Positions 34,814 through 44,500 of a stretch of DNA of 61,939 bases are shown one piece after another (position 1 is the first letter of the stretch; every line of letters begins with the position of its first letter). This DNA comes from Collinsella sp. OM04-5 (GTDB lineage: Bacteria; Actinomycetota; Coriobacteriia; Coriobacteriales; Coriobacteriaceae): positions 33,924 through 95,862 of the forward strand of contig NZ_QSUU01000011.1 of assembly GCF_003439125.1 (NCBI RefSeq). Direction: 5' to 3'. The translations under genes were made by a program, and so were the position numbers. The notes below the pieces were generated by a model. The model did not search any database, had not been told where the DNA came from, and was given only the letters and a program-made list of their open reading frames with translations.

Positions 34814-35401
34814 TTAGCGCTTAATCTCGATATCGTCGAGCTTAACATCCATGGCCTCGGTCTTGGCCTTGGCGATATCATCGGCAAATTCCAGAGACTT
34901 CATCATGGTTTCGACGGCATCCTTGTGCTCCTCGACGTTGTCGATGCGCACGTAGACGCTGCCGCCGCCTGCTTCGGTGAAGTACTCAGTCGTCACGCCG
35001 CCCGAGTGTGTATAGGAAGCGTTGCGCCAAGTCTTGCCGTTGTACTTGACGGGGTCATTCTCGGTCCACTCAAAGCTGGCATTCCACTTTGCCTCGTAGT
35101 CGAACAGCTCGTCGGCGTTCTTGTCAGGATCGAAGACGGGGATGAAGCGATCGCTGGCGTGCTCGCTCTCGGTGAACTTAAACTGGGCCCTGTCGGCGGT
35201 ATCGCCTGCGACGTCGGTGACCTCGACGCCCTCGGGGACCTCGACCTTAAACCAGATGAAGTCGGTCCTCATATCCACGGCTGGCTTTTCCGCACCGCCA
35301 CCGCTGCCGGTAGCTCCACCGCTTCCGCCACAGCCCACCAGGGCAACTGCGGCAAAGAGACTCATGCAGAGGGTGAGAATCGCAAAGGCCTTCTTTTTCA
35401 T
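34814..35401 (-). CDS. Predicted lipoprotein of unknown function
   Basis: A 195-residue secreted lipoprotein. The N-terminus MKKKAFAILTLCMSLFAAVA is a type II signal peptide ending in the lipobox LVGC, with Cys as the lipidated residue, followed by a Gly/Ser linker. The mature domain has a beta-rich pattern (DFIWFKVEVPEGVEVTDV and SVYVRIDNVEEHKDAVETMM) resembling small extracytoplasmic domains of unknown function common in Coriobacteriia. A long acidic surface suggests a soluble, membrane-tethered domain. Single-gene unit with its own terminator; divergent from fchA. Confidence 0.8.
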   Translation of the reverse strand: MKKKAFAILTLCMSLFAAVALVGCGGSGGATGSGGGAEKPAVDMRTDFIWFKVEVPEGVEVTDVAGDTADRAQFKFTESEHASDRFIPVFDPDKNADELFDYEAKWNASFEWTENDPVKYNGKTWRNASYTHSGGVTTEYFTEAGGGSVYVRIDNVEEHKDAVETMMKSLEFADDIAKAKTEAMDVKLDDIEIKR

Positions 35402-35603
35402 GGTCGTGTCCTCCTCGATCTGTAACCGCCCATGGATTACCTGCCTTTACTGTACGCGCGGACGGCTCGCTAGGGTGGGCCATGTGTCCCATTCTGGGTG
35501 CCGGATTTGCGCCGTTAAGTGGCAATATGCGCGGGCGCAAAAGAGGGGAGGGCCGGTGCCGACGCCTATCGTTCGTCATAGAAATCCGCGATGGCCAGGT
35601 GTG

Positions 35604-35632
35604 CTGACGCTTATGTGCTTATGGGCTAGACT
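35604..35632 (+). promoter_or_regulatory. Candidate fchA-folD promoter
   Basis: CTGACG (35604-35609) and TAGACT (35627-35632) have a 17-nt spacer. It lies in the 308-bp gap between the divergent lipoprotein gene and fchA; the rest of that gap shows no gene. Confidence 0.4.
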
Positions 35633-35709
35633 TAGCATCATTACGTGTTTGATGCGGTTGGCCGGCGGTTGCCGCCCGACCGATCTATATGACTTGAAGG
35701 TGCATGCGT

Positions 35710-36342
35710 ATGAGCCAAGAGATGATGGACAAGACCTGTCGCGGGTTTGCCGAGGCGCTGGCCGCGCGCGAGCCGGTTCCCGGCGGTGGCAGCGCGAGCG
35801 CCTTTGTGGGCGCGCTGGGCGCCTCGCTGTGTGGAATGGTTGCCCGCTACGGTGCGACCAATCCCGCGCTTGCTGATCGTGCGGATGACCTGACGCGCGC
35901 GTTTGCCCAGGCTGATGAGCTGGCCCAGGAGCTTGTCGAGTTGGTTTCCGAGGACGTTCGTGCCTACAGGCGGGTGTCCGCGGCGTACGGTATTCCGCGT
36001 GACGATCCGGCTCGAGCGACCGCGATTCAGGATGCGCTGCATGTGGCAGCCATGCCGCCGTATCGCATTATGGATGCCTGCGGGCGCGCACTGGCGCTGC
36101 TCGAGGACATGGCCGATAAGGGTTCGCGTCAGCTGCTGTCCGATGTGGCGTGCGGCGCCGTGTTCTGCCGTGCCGCTATGCAGGGCGCGAGTTTGACGCT
36201 CTTTGCGAACACCACGTCTATGAAGGATCGCGCTCGTGCTGAGGAGCTCGAGACGGCGTGTGATGAGTTGCTCGACACATGGTTGCCGCGCGCCGATGCG
36301 CTGGCGCGCCGCGCCTCCGACGCTGCAAGGAAGAGGGGATAG
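35710..36342 (+). CDS. fchA: Methenyl-THF cyclohydrolase / formimino-THF cyclodeaminase family protein
   Basis: A 210-residue all-helical protein of the FTCD_C family, whose members hydrolyse 5,10-methenyl-THF (FchA) or deaminate 5-formimino-THF. The family signature is in the first helix and loop, EPVPGGGSASAFVGALGASL, followed by helices ending in LANTTSMKDRARAEELE. I chose ATG 35710, 9 nt after GAAGG, over ATG 35704. It precedes folD by 2 bp, so the two are an operon. Because the FolD neighbour lacks its cyclohydrolase lysine, cyclohydrolase is the more likely role here. Confidence 0.85.
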   Translation: MSQEMMDKTCRGFAEALAAREPVPGGGSASAFVGALGASLCGMVARYGATNPALADRADDLTRAFAQADELAQELVELVSEDVRAYRRVSAAYGIPRDDPARATAIQDALHVAAMPPYRIMDACGRALALLEDMADKGSRQLLSDVACGAVFCRAAMQGASLTLFANTTSMKDRARAEELETACDELLDTWLPRADALARRASDAARKRG

Positions 36343-36344
36343 CC

Positions 36345-37199
36345 ATGGCTGAACTGCTGAAGGGTGCTCCCGTTGCTCGCGCTTTGACCGTGGAACATGC
36401 TGCTCGCTGCGCAGCCCTGCGCGAGCGCGGCGTTGTTCCGACGCTGGCCATCGTGCGTGTGGGCGAGCGCGAGGACGACCTGTCCTACGAGCGCGGCGCC
36501 CTCAAGCGCTGCGAAAAGGTTGGCATTGAGGCTCGCCGCATTTTGCTTCCCGCCGATGTTTTGCAGGACGAGTTGTTGGCCGCCATCGAGGACATCAATG
36601 CCGACCCCGCTGTTCATGGCTGCCTGATGTTTCGTCCGTTGCCCGCTGGGCTTGACGAGGATGCGGTTGCCGCGGCACTCGATCCCGCCAAGGATGTTGA
36701 CTCCATGACGCCGGCCTCGCTGCTTACCACGCTTTCGGGGCGAGGCGAGGGCTTTGCTCCCTGCACGGCCGAGGCTGTGTTGGCGTTGCTGGACCATTAC
36801 GACGTTGAGCTGGATGGGGCCAAGGTCGCGGTCGTCGGTCGATCGCTGGTGATTGGCCGTCCCGTTGCCGCCATGCTTACGGCTCGCAATGCCACGGTAA
36901 CGACGTGCCATACGCATACGCGTGACTTGACTGCCGAGTGCCGTGCGGCTGATATTATGGTTGCGGCCGTTGGACGCGCGCGCACGATTGGCGCGGATGC
37001 GGTTCGCGATGGCCAGACGATTATCGATGTTGGCATTAATTGGGACGAGGCCGCTGGCAAGCTGGTCGGGGACGTTGATTTTGATGCTGCAGAGCCGGTT
37101 GTTGGTGCCATTACTCCCGTGCCGGGCGGCGTGGGGGCTGTGACCACCGCGATTCTCGCCAAGCACGTGATTGAGGCGGCGGAGCGCGCATCGAAATAG
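36345..37199 (+). CDS. folD: Methylene-THF dehydrogenase FolD, cyclohydrolase lysine missing
   Basis: A 284-residue FolD family protein with a C-terminal Rossmann domain (VVGRSLVIGRPVAAML, CHTHTRDL, VPGGVGAVTTAIL) that uses NAD(P) to oxidise methylene-THF. In bifunctional FolD the N-terminal motif YxxxKxK carries a catalytic lysine four residues after the tyrosine, needed for the cyclohydrolase step. Here the segment is SYERGALKRC: Y48 is followed by Ala at position 52, with K54 conserved. This predicts a dehydrogenase with little or no cyclohydrolase activity, complemented by FchA encoded 2 bp upstream. AGGGGA precedes the ATG. Confidence 0.9.
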   Translation: MAELLKGAPVARALTVEHAARCAALRERGVVPTLAIVRVGEREDDLSYERGALKRCEKVGIEARRILLPADVLQDELLAAIEDINADPAVHGCLMFRPLPAGLDEDAVAAALDPAKDVDSMTPASLLTTLSGRGEGFAPCTAEAVLALLDHYDVELDGAKVAVVGRSLVIGRPVAAMLTARNATVTTCHTHTRDLTAECRAADIMVAAVGRARTIGADAVRDGQTIIDVGINWDEAAGKLVGDVDFDAAEPVVGAITPVPGGVGAVTTAILAKHVIEAAERASK

Positions 37200-37300
37200 G
37201 CGTTTTTGACCACAGAGGTTGCCGAGGTCGCGGTTTCGCCCTTTTTGTGCCGAAGCGATACACTGTTGCCGTTTGATTTCTTCGCTCAAGGAGGATGCGC

Positions 37301-38824
37301 ATGCCGTGCACAACGATTTTGGTTGGTAAGAACGCGAGTTACGACGGCTCGACGCTGGTTGCCCGCAACGAGGACTCGTCCAACGGGGTGTTTGAGCCCA
37401 AGCGCATGCGCGTGGTGCATCCCGACGAGCAGCCGCGCGTCTACACGAGCGTCCTGAGCCACCTGACCGTTGAGCTGCCCGATAACCCCATGCGCTACAC
37501 GAGCGTTCCCGATGTTGTCCCGGGCCACGGCATCTGGGCGGAGGCCGGTTTCAACGAGCTCAATGTGGGCATGTCCGCAACCGAGACGCTCACCACCAAC
37601 GAGCGCGTTCGCGGCGCCGACCCGCTCGTCGACTACGTGCCCGCCAAGGGCAAGGAGGGCGAGGACGGCTATGTTCCGGCGCAGCCCGGCGGTCTGGGCG
37701 AGGAGGACATGGTGACCCTGGTGCTGCCATATGCCAAATCCGCCCGCGACGGCGTACGCATTCTGGGCGACCTGCTCGAGCGCTATGGCACCTACGAGAA
37801 CAACGGCATTGCCTTTAGCGACGTGGACGAGATCTGGTGGCTCGAGACCATCGGCGGCCACCACTGGATCGCCAAGCGCGTGCCCGATGACGCCTACGTG
37901 ACCATGCCCAACCAGCTGGGTATCGACAGCTTTGACCTGGATGACGCCGAGGGCGCCCAGGCCGACCACATGTGCTCCGCCGACCTGCGCGCCTGGATGG
38001 CCGAGTGGCATCTGGACCTGACGCCGGGCGTTGAGGGCGACGGTCCGGCGACGGTCTTCAACCCGCGCGAGGCCTTTGGCTCGCACAGCGACAGCGACCA
38101 TGTCTACAACACGCCGCGCGCGTGGTACATGCAGCGCTGCCTCAACCCCAGCGATGTGTGGGACGGTCCCGAGGCCGACTACACGCCCGAGAGCGACGAT
38201 ATCCCCTGGAGCCGCGTGCCCGAGCGCAAGGTGACCATCGAGGACATCAAGTACGTGCTTTCGAGCCACTACCAGGGCACGGAGTACGACTGCTACGGCA
38301 GCAAGGGCACGCCCGCCACACGCGGCGCCTATCGCCCCATCGGTATCAACCGCAACAGCCAGCTCGCCGTGCTGCAGCTGCGTCCCTATGCGCAGCCGGC
38401 CTATCGCGCCGTGCAGTGGATGGCGTTTGGCTCCAACTCGTTTAACGCGCTGGTTCCGCTGTACGCCAACGTCGAGACCATGCCCGAGTACTATGCCGAC
38501 ACGCAGGCTCGCGTGACGTCCGAAAACTTCTACTGGGCCAACCGCCTGATCGGCGCGCTGGCCGACGTCCGCTTCCATGAGTGCGGCCGCGCAGTCGAGG
38601 ATTATCAGGAGAAGGTCGGCGGCATGGGCCACAAGCAGATTCATGACGTCGACGCTGCCGTAGCCGTTCTGCCCGAGGCCGAGGTGCCTGCCGAGCTTGC
38701 ACGCGCCAACGAGGAGTTTGCCGAGCTCGTGCGCGTGGAGACCGATGCCCTGTTGGGCAAGGTGCTCTACACCACGAGCTGCGCCATGAAGAACTCTTTC
38801 GCGATGAACGACAACGTGAGATAG
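37301..38824 (+). CDS. C69 family dipeptidase (PepD-like Ntn hydrolase)
   Basis: A 507-residue Ntn-hydrolase of peptidase family C69, which splits a broad range of dipeptides. The mature N-terminal nucleophile would be C3 in MPCTTILVGK, exposed by loss of the first two residues. Further family features are the segments SYDGSTLVARNEDSS and PGHGIWAEAGFNELNVGMSATETL, then DEIWWLETIGGHHWIAKRVPDD and FGSHSDSDHVYNTPRAW. AAGGAGG lies 6 nt before ATG 37301, so an earlier in-frame ATG (37295) is unlikely. No signal peptide, so it is cytosolic. Monocistronic. Confidence 0.9.
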   Translation: MPCTTILVGKNASYDGSTLVARNEDSSNGVFEPKRMRVVHPDEQPRVYTSVLSHLTVELPDNPMRYTSVPDVVPGHGIWAEAGFNELNVGMSATETLTTNERVRGADPLVDYVPAKGKEGEDGYVPAQPGGLGEEDMVTLVLPYAKSARDGVRILGDLLERYGTYENNGIAFSDVDEIWWLETIGGHHWIAKRVPDDAYVTMPNQLGIDSFDLDDAEGAQADHMCSADLRAWMAEWHLDLTPGVEGDGPATVFNPREAFGSHSDSDHVYNTPRAWYMQRCLNPSDVWDGPEADYTPESDDIPWSRVPERKVTIEDIKYVLSSHYQGTEYDCYGSKGTPATRGAYRPIGINRNSQLAVLQLRPYAQPAYRAVQWMAFGSNSFNALVPLYANVETMPEYYADTQARVTSENFYWANRLIGALADVRFHECGRAVEDYQEKVGGMGHKQIHDVDAAVAVLPEAEVPAELARANEEFAELVRVETDALLGKVLYTTSCAMKNSFAMNDNVR

Positions 38825-38923
38825 GGATTTCCCGTCGATCGAATAGCGCTAAAACGCTTTGTCGCTTTCACTCAATCTTGGGTACAAGAACGCCAATGCA
38901 GTTGTTTGTGATTGGAGACAACC

Positions 38924-39340
38924 ATGGTTATGAAACTCGATCAGCTTGTTAACGGTGCCATCAACGTGGGCTTTGGCGCTGCCGCCGTTGCTGTCGAAGG
39001 CGGCAAGAAGGTCCTCGACGACCTTAACACCAAAGGCGAGCAGGTCCGCAAGGACACCGCCACCCCCGATATCGCCCGCAGCGTGTCCGACATGTTCGAG
39101 CAGGCCGGCGGTACCATCTCCGATCTGACCGAGCGCTTGGGCATGCAGGGCGAGACTGCGGCACAGCGCGTGCTCGACGAGCTCATCCTGGCTCGCGTCC
39201 GCGTTATGACCGCTCCCGAGCGCACGGCCTTCCTGGCCCATGTGCGCGACATCGTCGATTCGGTCGAGGACAACGTGACCTCGGTGCCCGTCGAGTCTGT
39301 TGAGCCCGACGATGCGAAGGATACCGAAGAGGCCGAGTAG
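38924..39340 (+). CDS. Phasin-like small helical protein
   Basis: A 138-residue protein with amphipathic helices: an N-terminal GAINVGFGAAAVAVEGGKKVLDDL, a middle coiled coil with DMFEQAGGTISDLTERLGM, and an acidic C-terminus. This resembles PhaF/phasin-type or PspA-like short coiled-coil proteins that coat surfaces, often encoded next to AarF/UbiB kinases. ATG 38924 has GGAG 6 nt upstream. It precedes the UbiB gene by 8 bp and is probably its operon partner. Function unknown. Confidence 0.7.
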   Translation: MVMKLDQLVNGAINVGFGAAAVAVEGGKKVLDDLNTKGEQVRKDTATPDIARSVSDMFEQAGGTISDLTERLGMQGETAAQRVLDELILARVRVMTAPERTAFLAHVRDIVDSVEDNVTSVPVESVEPDDAKDTEEAE

Positions 39341-39348
39341 CAGCGCAG

Positions 39349-41112
39349 ATGGCAGATTCCACCACCGATTACAACAATCTAGATCCCTTGGGTGACGAGG
39401 CGGCGGTTGTCGATGAGGTCGATGCCGCCGTCTCGGGCGCTCGCAAGAAGCCGCGCGCTGTCGATATGGTCCCCGAGGAGCCCGACGCGATGGCGCCGGA
39501 CGAGGAATACCAGCTCACGCCGGCGGGTCGTCGCGAACGCATCGGGCAGATTGTTCGCCTGGTCAAAAAGTACCGTGTGTGGGATAACCTCACGCCGGTT
39601 CGTTTGCGCCGCCTGCTCGAGGAACTCGGCCCCATGTTCGTCAAGATGGGGCAGATTCTGGCCAACCGGTCCGAGATTCTGCCGCAACGCTTTTGCGACG
39701 AGCTGCGTCGTCTGCGCTCCGACGTGGAGCCGGTGCCGTACGAGGTCGTACTCAGTTGTCTGGAAGAAGAATACGGCCTGCGCCTGGGGGAGATGTTCGA
39801 CGCGATCGACCCCAATCCGCTCGGTAGCGCGTCGCTCGCGCAAGTGCACCGCGCTCGTCTGGTGACGGGCGAGGACGTGGCCGTCAAGGTGCAGCGCCCC
39901 GGTGCGCAGCAGGTTATGGCGCAGGACATCGATATCATCCGCTCGGTGGTGCGTATCGTTTCCAAGTTCGTCAACACCGATCAATTCGTTGACCTGCACG
40001 GCGTAGTCGAGGAGTTGTGGACCTCGTTTCGCGAGGAGACCAACTTTTTGGCCGAGGCCAAAAACCTCAACGACTTCTACGAGTTCCATAAGAGTGTTCA
40101 TGGCGTGACGTGCCCTAAATCCTATCTGGACCTGTGCACCGAGCACGTGGTGGTTATGGACTACGTCGACGGCATTTCGATCGCCGATCCTGAACGCTTG
40201 GTGGCCGAGGGCTATGACTTGGAAAAGATCGGTGCCGCAATCGTCGAGGACTACTCGACGCAGGTGCTCGATGACGGCTTTTTCCATGCCGACCCGCATG
40301 CGGGAAACATCATTCTCAAGGACGGCATCGTTTACTTTATCGACTTGGGCATGGTCGGACGCATGTCGAGTCACGATCGCGGTATCGTCAAGGACATGAT
40401 TTTCGCCGTGGCCGAGGGCGACGTGCCCAAGCTTAAGGATTCGCTCATGCGCTTCGCCGTGACGCGTGGCGACTCGGCTGAGCTCGATCATTCGGCCTTT
40501 TTGTCCGATTTGGACTTTATCGTGGCTGACTTTGCGGGCCTTGACCTGAAGGATCTGGATATCGGCGAGTTTTTGACCTCGCTGTTAAACCTGGCGCGCA
40601 AAAACGACGTTGAGCTGCCGAGCGTGGTGACGATGTTCGCGCGCGGCATGGTGACGCTTGAGGGTTTGCTGACCGAGTATATGCCCAACGTCAACATGAT
40701 TCAGATTATCCAGGCGCACATCAAAAACGAAAAAAGCACCTATGCGCGCGTGCGCGACATGGGACGCGATCTTGCCGCGAGCAGCTATCGCGCGGCGAAG
40801 GGCTCGCTCGAGGCGGCCGAGTATCTGGGCTTGGCTTCGCGTATGCTCACGCGCGGCCAGCTTAAGGTGAACACGCAGATCATGAGCAGCGATAAGGCGC
40901 TGCGACAGCTAGGTGGGATTATCGACCGCATGTCGATGGCTATTGTGATCGCCGGCCTGTTTATCGGTTCGTCGGTGGTGTACTACGCGCGCATCGAGCC
41001 GGTTGTGTTCGGCATTCCGGTCATTGGCTTTTTGGGCTACGTGAGCGCGCTGGTGCTGGCACTTATGCTGGGCCGCGAGATTTGGCGCAACAGCCATGGC
41101 GGCAAGCGGTAA
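39349..41112 (+). CDS. AarF/UbiB/ABC1 family atypical kinase
   Basis: A 587-residue protein kinase-like family member with the KxGQ motif (MFVKMGQILANR), the Ala-rich loop GSASLAQVHRARL, the ATP lysine in VAVKVQRPGAQ, the catalytic segment FHADPHAGNII and the metal-binding DLGMVGR. The C-terminus has two transmembrane segments (AIVIAGLFIGSSVVYY and IPVIGFLGYVSALVLALML). UbiB supports ubiquinone biosynthesis in aerobes, but no quinone pathway is visible in this anaerobe-like setting; the family's lipid-related ATPase role may apply instead. The 120-residue N-terminal extension is acidic and disordered. Confidence 0.88.
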   Translation: MADSTTDYNNLDPLGDEAAVVDEVDAAVSGARKKPRAVDMVPEEPDAMAPDEEYQLTPAGRRERIGQIVRLVKKYRVWDNLTPVRLRRLLEELGPMFVKMGQILANRSEILPQRFCDELRRLRSDVEPVPYEVVLSCLEEEYGLRLGEMFDAIDPNPLGSASLAQVHRARLVTGEDVAVKVQRPGAQQVMAQDIDIIRSVVRIVSKFVNTDQFVDLHGVVEELWTSFREETNFLAEAKNLNDFYEFHKSVHGVTCPKSYLDLCTEHVVVMDYVDGISIADPERLVAEGYDLEKIGAAIVEDYSTQVLDDGFFHADPHAGNIILKDGIVYFIDLGMVGRMSSHDRGIVKDMIFAVAEGDVPKLKDSLMRFAVTRGDSAELDHSAFLSDLDFIVADFAGLDLKDLDIGEFLTSLLNLARKNDVELPSVVTMFARGMVTLEGLLTEYMPNVNMIQIIQAHIKNEKSTYARVRDMGRDLAASSYRAAKGSLEAAEYLGLASRMLTRGQLKVNTQIMSSDKALRQLGGIIDRMSMAIVIAGLFIGSSVVYYARIEPVVFGIPVIGFLGYVSALVLALMLGREIWRNSHGGKR

Positions 41113-41246
41113 CGATTTCCCGGGGTCGGGGGAAACGGGTTATTTTGCTCGGCACCCCATCCCCACCCTTTTCTATCGCAAACCATAGCTTTTACCTTGG
41201 GCTTCGCCTGTGTGCGGGGCCCTTTTGCGTGCTACCATATTGACGT

Positions 41247-41253
41247 TAATAAT
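41247..41253 (+). promoter_or_regulatory. Candidate -10 element of the cobalamin riboswitch operon
   Basis: TAATAAT lies about 10 bp upstream of the first riboswitch helix, so transcription would begin near the start of the aptamer. No good -35 hexamer is present. Confidence 0.35.
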
Positions 41254-41262
41254 CGATGGCCT

Positions 41263-41435
41263 AGATGGTGGTGCGGAGACGCACGAATGCGCGGTTTTCC
41301 TGCGCGTTTGGGAGAATCGGGGTGCAAGTCCCCGGCTGTACCAGTAACCGTAATTCCTCTTGGCCCGGGATGGTCGCGTCGCAGATCGGACGGCGCTCCC
41401 GGGTCGGTAAGGTTAAGTCGGATCGCCTCCCATCT
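41263..41435 (+). promoter_or_regulatory. Cobalamin riboswitch
   Basis: The region carries the B12-box core of cobalamin riboswitches: GGGAGAAT, then GGGGTGCAAGTCCCCGGCTG, TACC and AACCGTAA. A long closing stem P1 is visible: AGATGG (41263-41268) pairs with CCATCT (41430-41435). A GTGCG/CGCAC hairpin follows near the start, and a CCCGGGA/TCCCGGG hairpin (about 41365-41401) forms a later arm. It precedes the giant DUF4430 gene with a 143-nt expression platform that has no obvious terminator, suggesting translational control; a GGGGCA/TGCCCC hairpin (about 41533-41556) lies just before the ribosome site. Expected outcome: expression when cobalamin is scarce. Confidence 0.88.
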
Positions 41436-41578
41436 TGTACATGGCCGCGGCGCATGCCGCCGGTACGCGTTGGGCTCTGGAGGGAAGGGGGACCCCGATG
41501 GGGGTACTCGAGCGCAATGTGCGCGATGACGTGGGGCAGCCGCTGGGCAATGCCCCAAGTGCAGACAGTAGGAGACAA

Positions 41579-44500
41579 ATGGATATGTTTGAGGACGAGT
41601 GCCAGCGTGCCTCGTGGCGTCGCCATGGAGCGATTGCCCGCGGCGTAGCCAAGCGCGGCCTGGTGGCGTTCCTGGCCTTTGCCATGGCCTTTGGCACCAC
41701 GCCGGCGCAACTTTGGGCCGAGGGCGCCGAGGGCATTGCCGAGGCCGTGGCTCAGGCTGCGACGGCCGGCGAGGGCGCGGCGGCAGACGATGGCGTTGCT
41801 GCCGATACTGGCGCGAACAGTGCGGCGGCGAGCGCTGCTGTCGATGGCGCCGACGCTGATCAGGGCGCAACTGCGAGTGCCGCGAATGGCGATGACGCCG
41901 CCGCAGACAACGTGACTGAGTCCGAGAACTCTGCTGCGGCGTCTGCTGCTTCGGAGCAGAAGAACGCCGTTGGCGCCGCGTCCGCCACAACGCTTTCGAG
42001 CGAGGCCAAGGTCTTCATTCAGGACACCAAGGATAAGGACAGCTCCTATTCCACGAAGTCGGGCGCGCTCAAGGCCGGTGAGACGCTTTGGGCAAATATG
42101 TACGATGAGGTCGAGGACGACTGGTACGGCACTTCGACTGAGTCCGTTGTCAATCCCGGCACCTGGACTTACACCTGGCTCGCCGGCACGACCAGGGCCA
42201 GCAGCAATGTCGCCGACTACACCGAGGTCGTAGGCCACGAGCAGTCGCTCACCGTCACCGCCGCGATGGAAGGCAAATACTTCATCTGCAAGGTAACGGT
42301 TGATGGCAAGGATTACTTCGGCCCCTCGGTTTCGTACGGCTCGGGCATTAACCCCAACTACATCCCCGGCCCCGTGCTGGGCGCCGGCCAAATGGAGCTT
42401 TACAGCGTCAAGCTGAGTAGCGACGTGCCGAGCATAGGCGATACCCTGACGGCGACTCCGTACAAGGATTGGTCGAGCCCCGCGGGGTCTGACGCCAAGG
42501 TCACCTACACCTGGTCCGCTTCCACCTCTTCCTCCTCGGGCTTTACCAAGATCGAGGGCGAGACGGGCGCTACGCTCGTGGTGGGCGACGACCTCGAGGG
42601 CAAGTACATTAAGGTTGAGGCCACTGCCGGCGTCAACACGGTGAGCAAGACCACTTCCAGCAAGGTCAAACAGGCCGGTGCGGTCGAGATTTCGGCCGTA
42701 TCCATCGTTAACACCAAGGACAACACGAGCGTCTTTGCGGTGGGGGATACCGCTAAGGCCCGCGCCAAGGAGAAGGGCGGCGCGTACGGCGCGTTCGTCG
42801 ACGCGAGCAAGCTCAACTATCAGTGGCAGAGCTCTGACGCCAAGAGCGGCACGTATACCGACATTGTGGGTGCCACGGGTGAGACCCTCGAGCTTACCGA
42901 CGCTTTGGGCGGCAAGTACCTCAAGTGCAAGGTGTCTTCGAAGATCGGCTCTTATAGCTTGACCAACTCGACGGGCGCTCTCGTTGCGGCTACCGGTTCA
43001 ATTAATATCACCAAAGTGTCCATGAGCCCCTCCTCGGGCAAAGTCGAGGTTGGCTCCACGATTACGGCGACCGCCAAGGCGGGTTCCACCGACGTTACCA
43101 CCGATTCACATGTCACGTGGCAGTGGTATAAGGGCACCTCGAACGCCGCAAGCTCGTGCAACACGCCTATCGAGGGTGAGACTGGCAACACACTGACAGT
43201 GACCGCTGCCCTTAAGGGCTACTACGTCGTGGCCAAGGCCAACGGCGGTTACGGCGAGCAGAAGCCTTCTTCTTACTATGCGGCGGGTCCTGTTTCCGTT
43301 GCGGGTCAAGTGGAGCTCTATGACGTGCAGTTCGAGGGCTCTCCCGCCACCAATGGCGTGCGCGTAGGCGATACGCTCAAGACTAAGGTGCGCAAAAAGG
43401 ACGGTTCGCGCTATAGCAATATCGACCGCACCGATAATGTGACCTACCAGTGGCAGTATGCAAATAGCAGCTCGAGCTACGACTCCGCTTACACCGATAT
43501 CCCCGGTGCCACCGAGGCCACCTATACCGTTGACGCCGCCTATGCCGGCAAGTACCTGCGCGTGAAGGTGACGAGCGAAAATACCGTTTCCAGCACGCAG
43601 AAGAAGAGCTCCTCCGGCGGCACGCAGTCCGTAGCTCCGCTCGGCCCCGTGACGCTTAAGGGTCAGTACAAGCTGGCGGGCATTGAGCTTGCCGATAAGA
43701 ACGTTACGCTGAGCGTGGGTTCAAAGATCACGCCGAGTGTGCAGGTGCCGGGCAGCTGGTCGGGCTCGACCAAGGACGTGCCCGACGATGCCGAGTTGAC
43801 CATGGCGTGGTATGCCAAGGGCGAGGGCGATGCCGATTGGACCGAGCTTACCGACGGCATCGATACGACCGATGGCAGCCTGACTATTTCGGATGCGCTT
43901 GTCGGCAAGCGCATCAAAGTTACGGCGAGTGCTCTCGACAACACCGTTGAATGGGTTTCGCCCGACACTGTTACCGAGGCGGGGGAGTATAACCTGCTGC
44001 GCGTGATCGCCAACCCACAGATCAATAGCGATTCGGTCCATCTCGTCTCGGGTGATAGCGTTAAGGCGACGGCGCAGGCTAAGCGTGCCGACGGTTCGGC
44101 CACCAACGGCATTGACGTGACCGCTCAGGCGACTGTTGCCTGGTATACGGCGGACGACGCGAAGGCTCCCGCGGCCGACTGGACGCTGCTGCCCGATATG
44201 TCGGGCGCCGAGGCGACGGTTTCGGCTTCTGCCGCGGGCAAGTATCTGAAGGCTGTCGCCACGAGCGGTAGCTCGACGGTCGAGCTCGTCTCCGCCAACA
44301 AGGTTATCGCCGCGGGTTCGCTCGAGGCTGCAGTCCAAAAGCTCAACGATGCCAATAAGCAGATCGCCGTTGATTACAGCGCCAAGGGCGGCAACGTCAA
44401 CGATGTCCTGAAGGCGCAGCTTGCCGATTTGGGCTTCACCGATATCGACGTCAAGATCTCTGAGGGCGGCGTTGCCTTTAAGGCTGAGGATGACAAGGCC

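Noticed and set aside
41533..41556. Rho-independent terminator as the riboswitch expression platform
   Set aside because: The GGGGCA/TGCCCC hairpin has no T-tract, so transcription attenuation is not supported; translational control is more likely.
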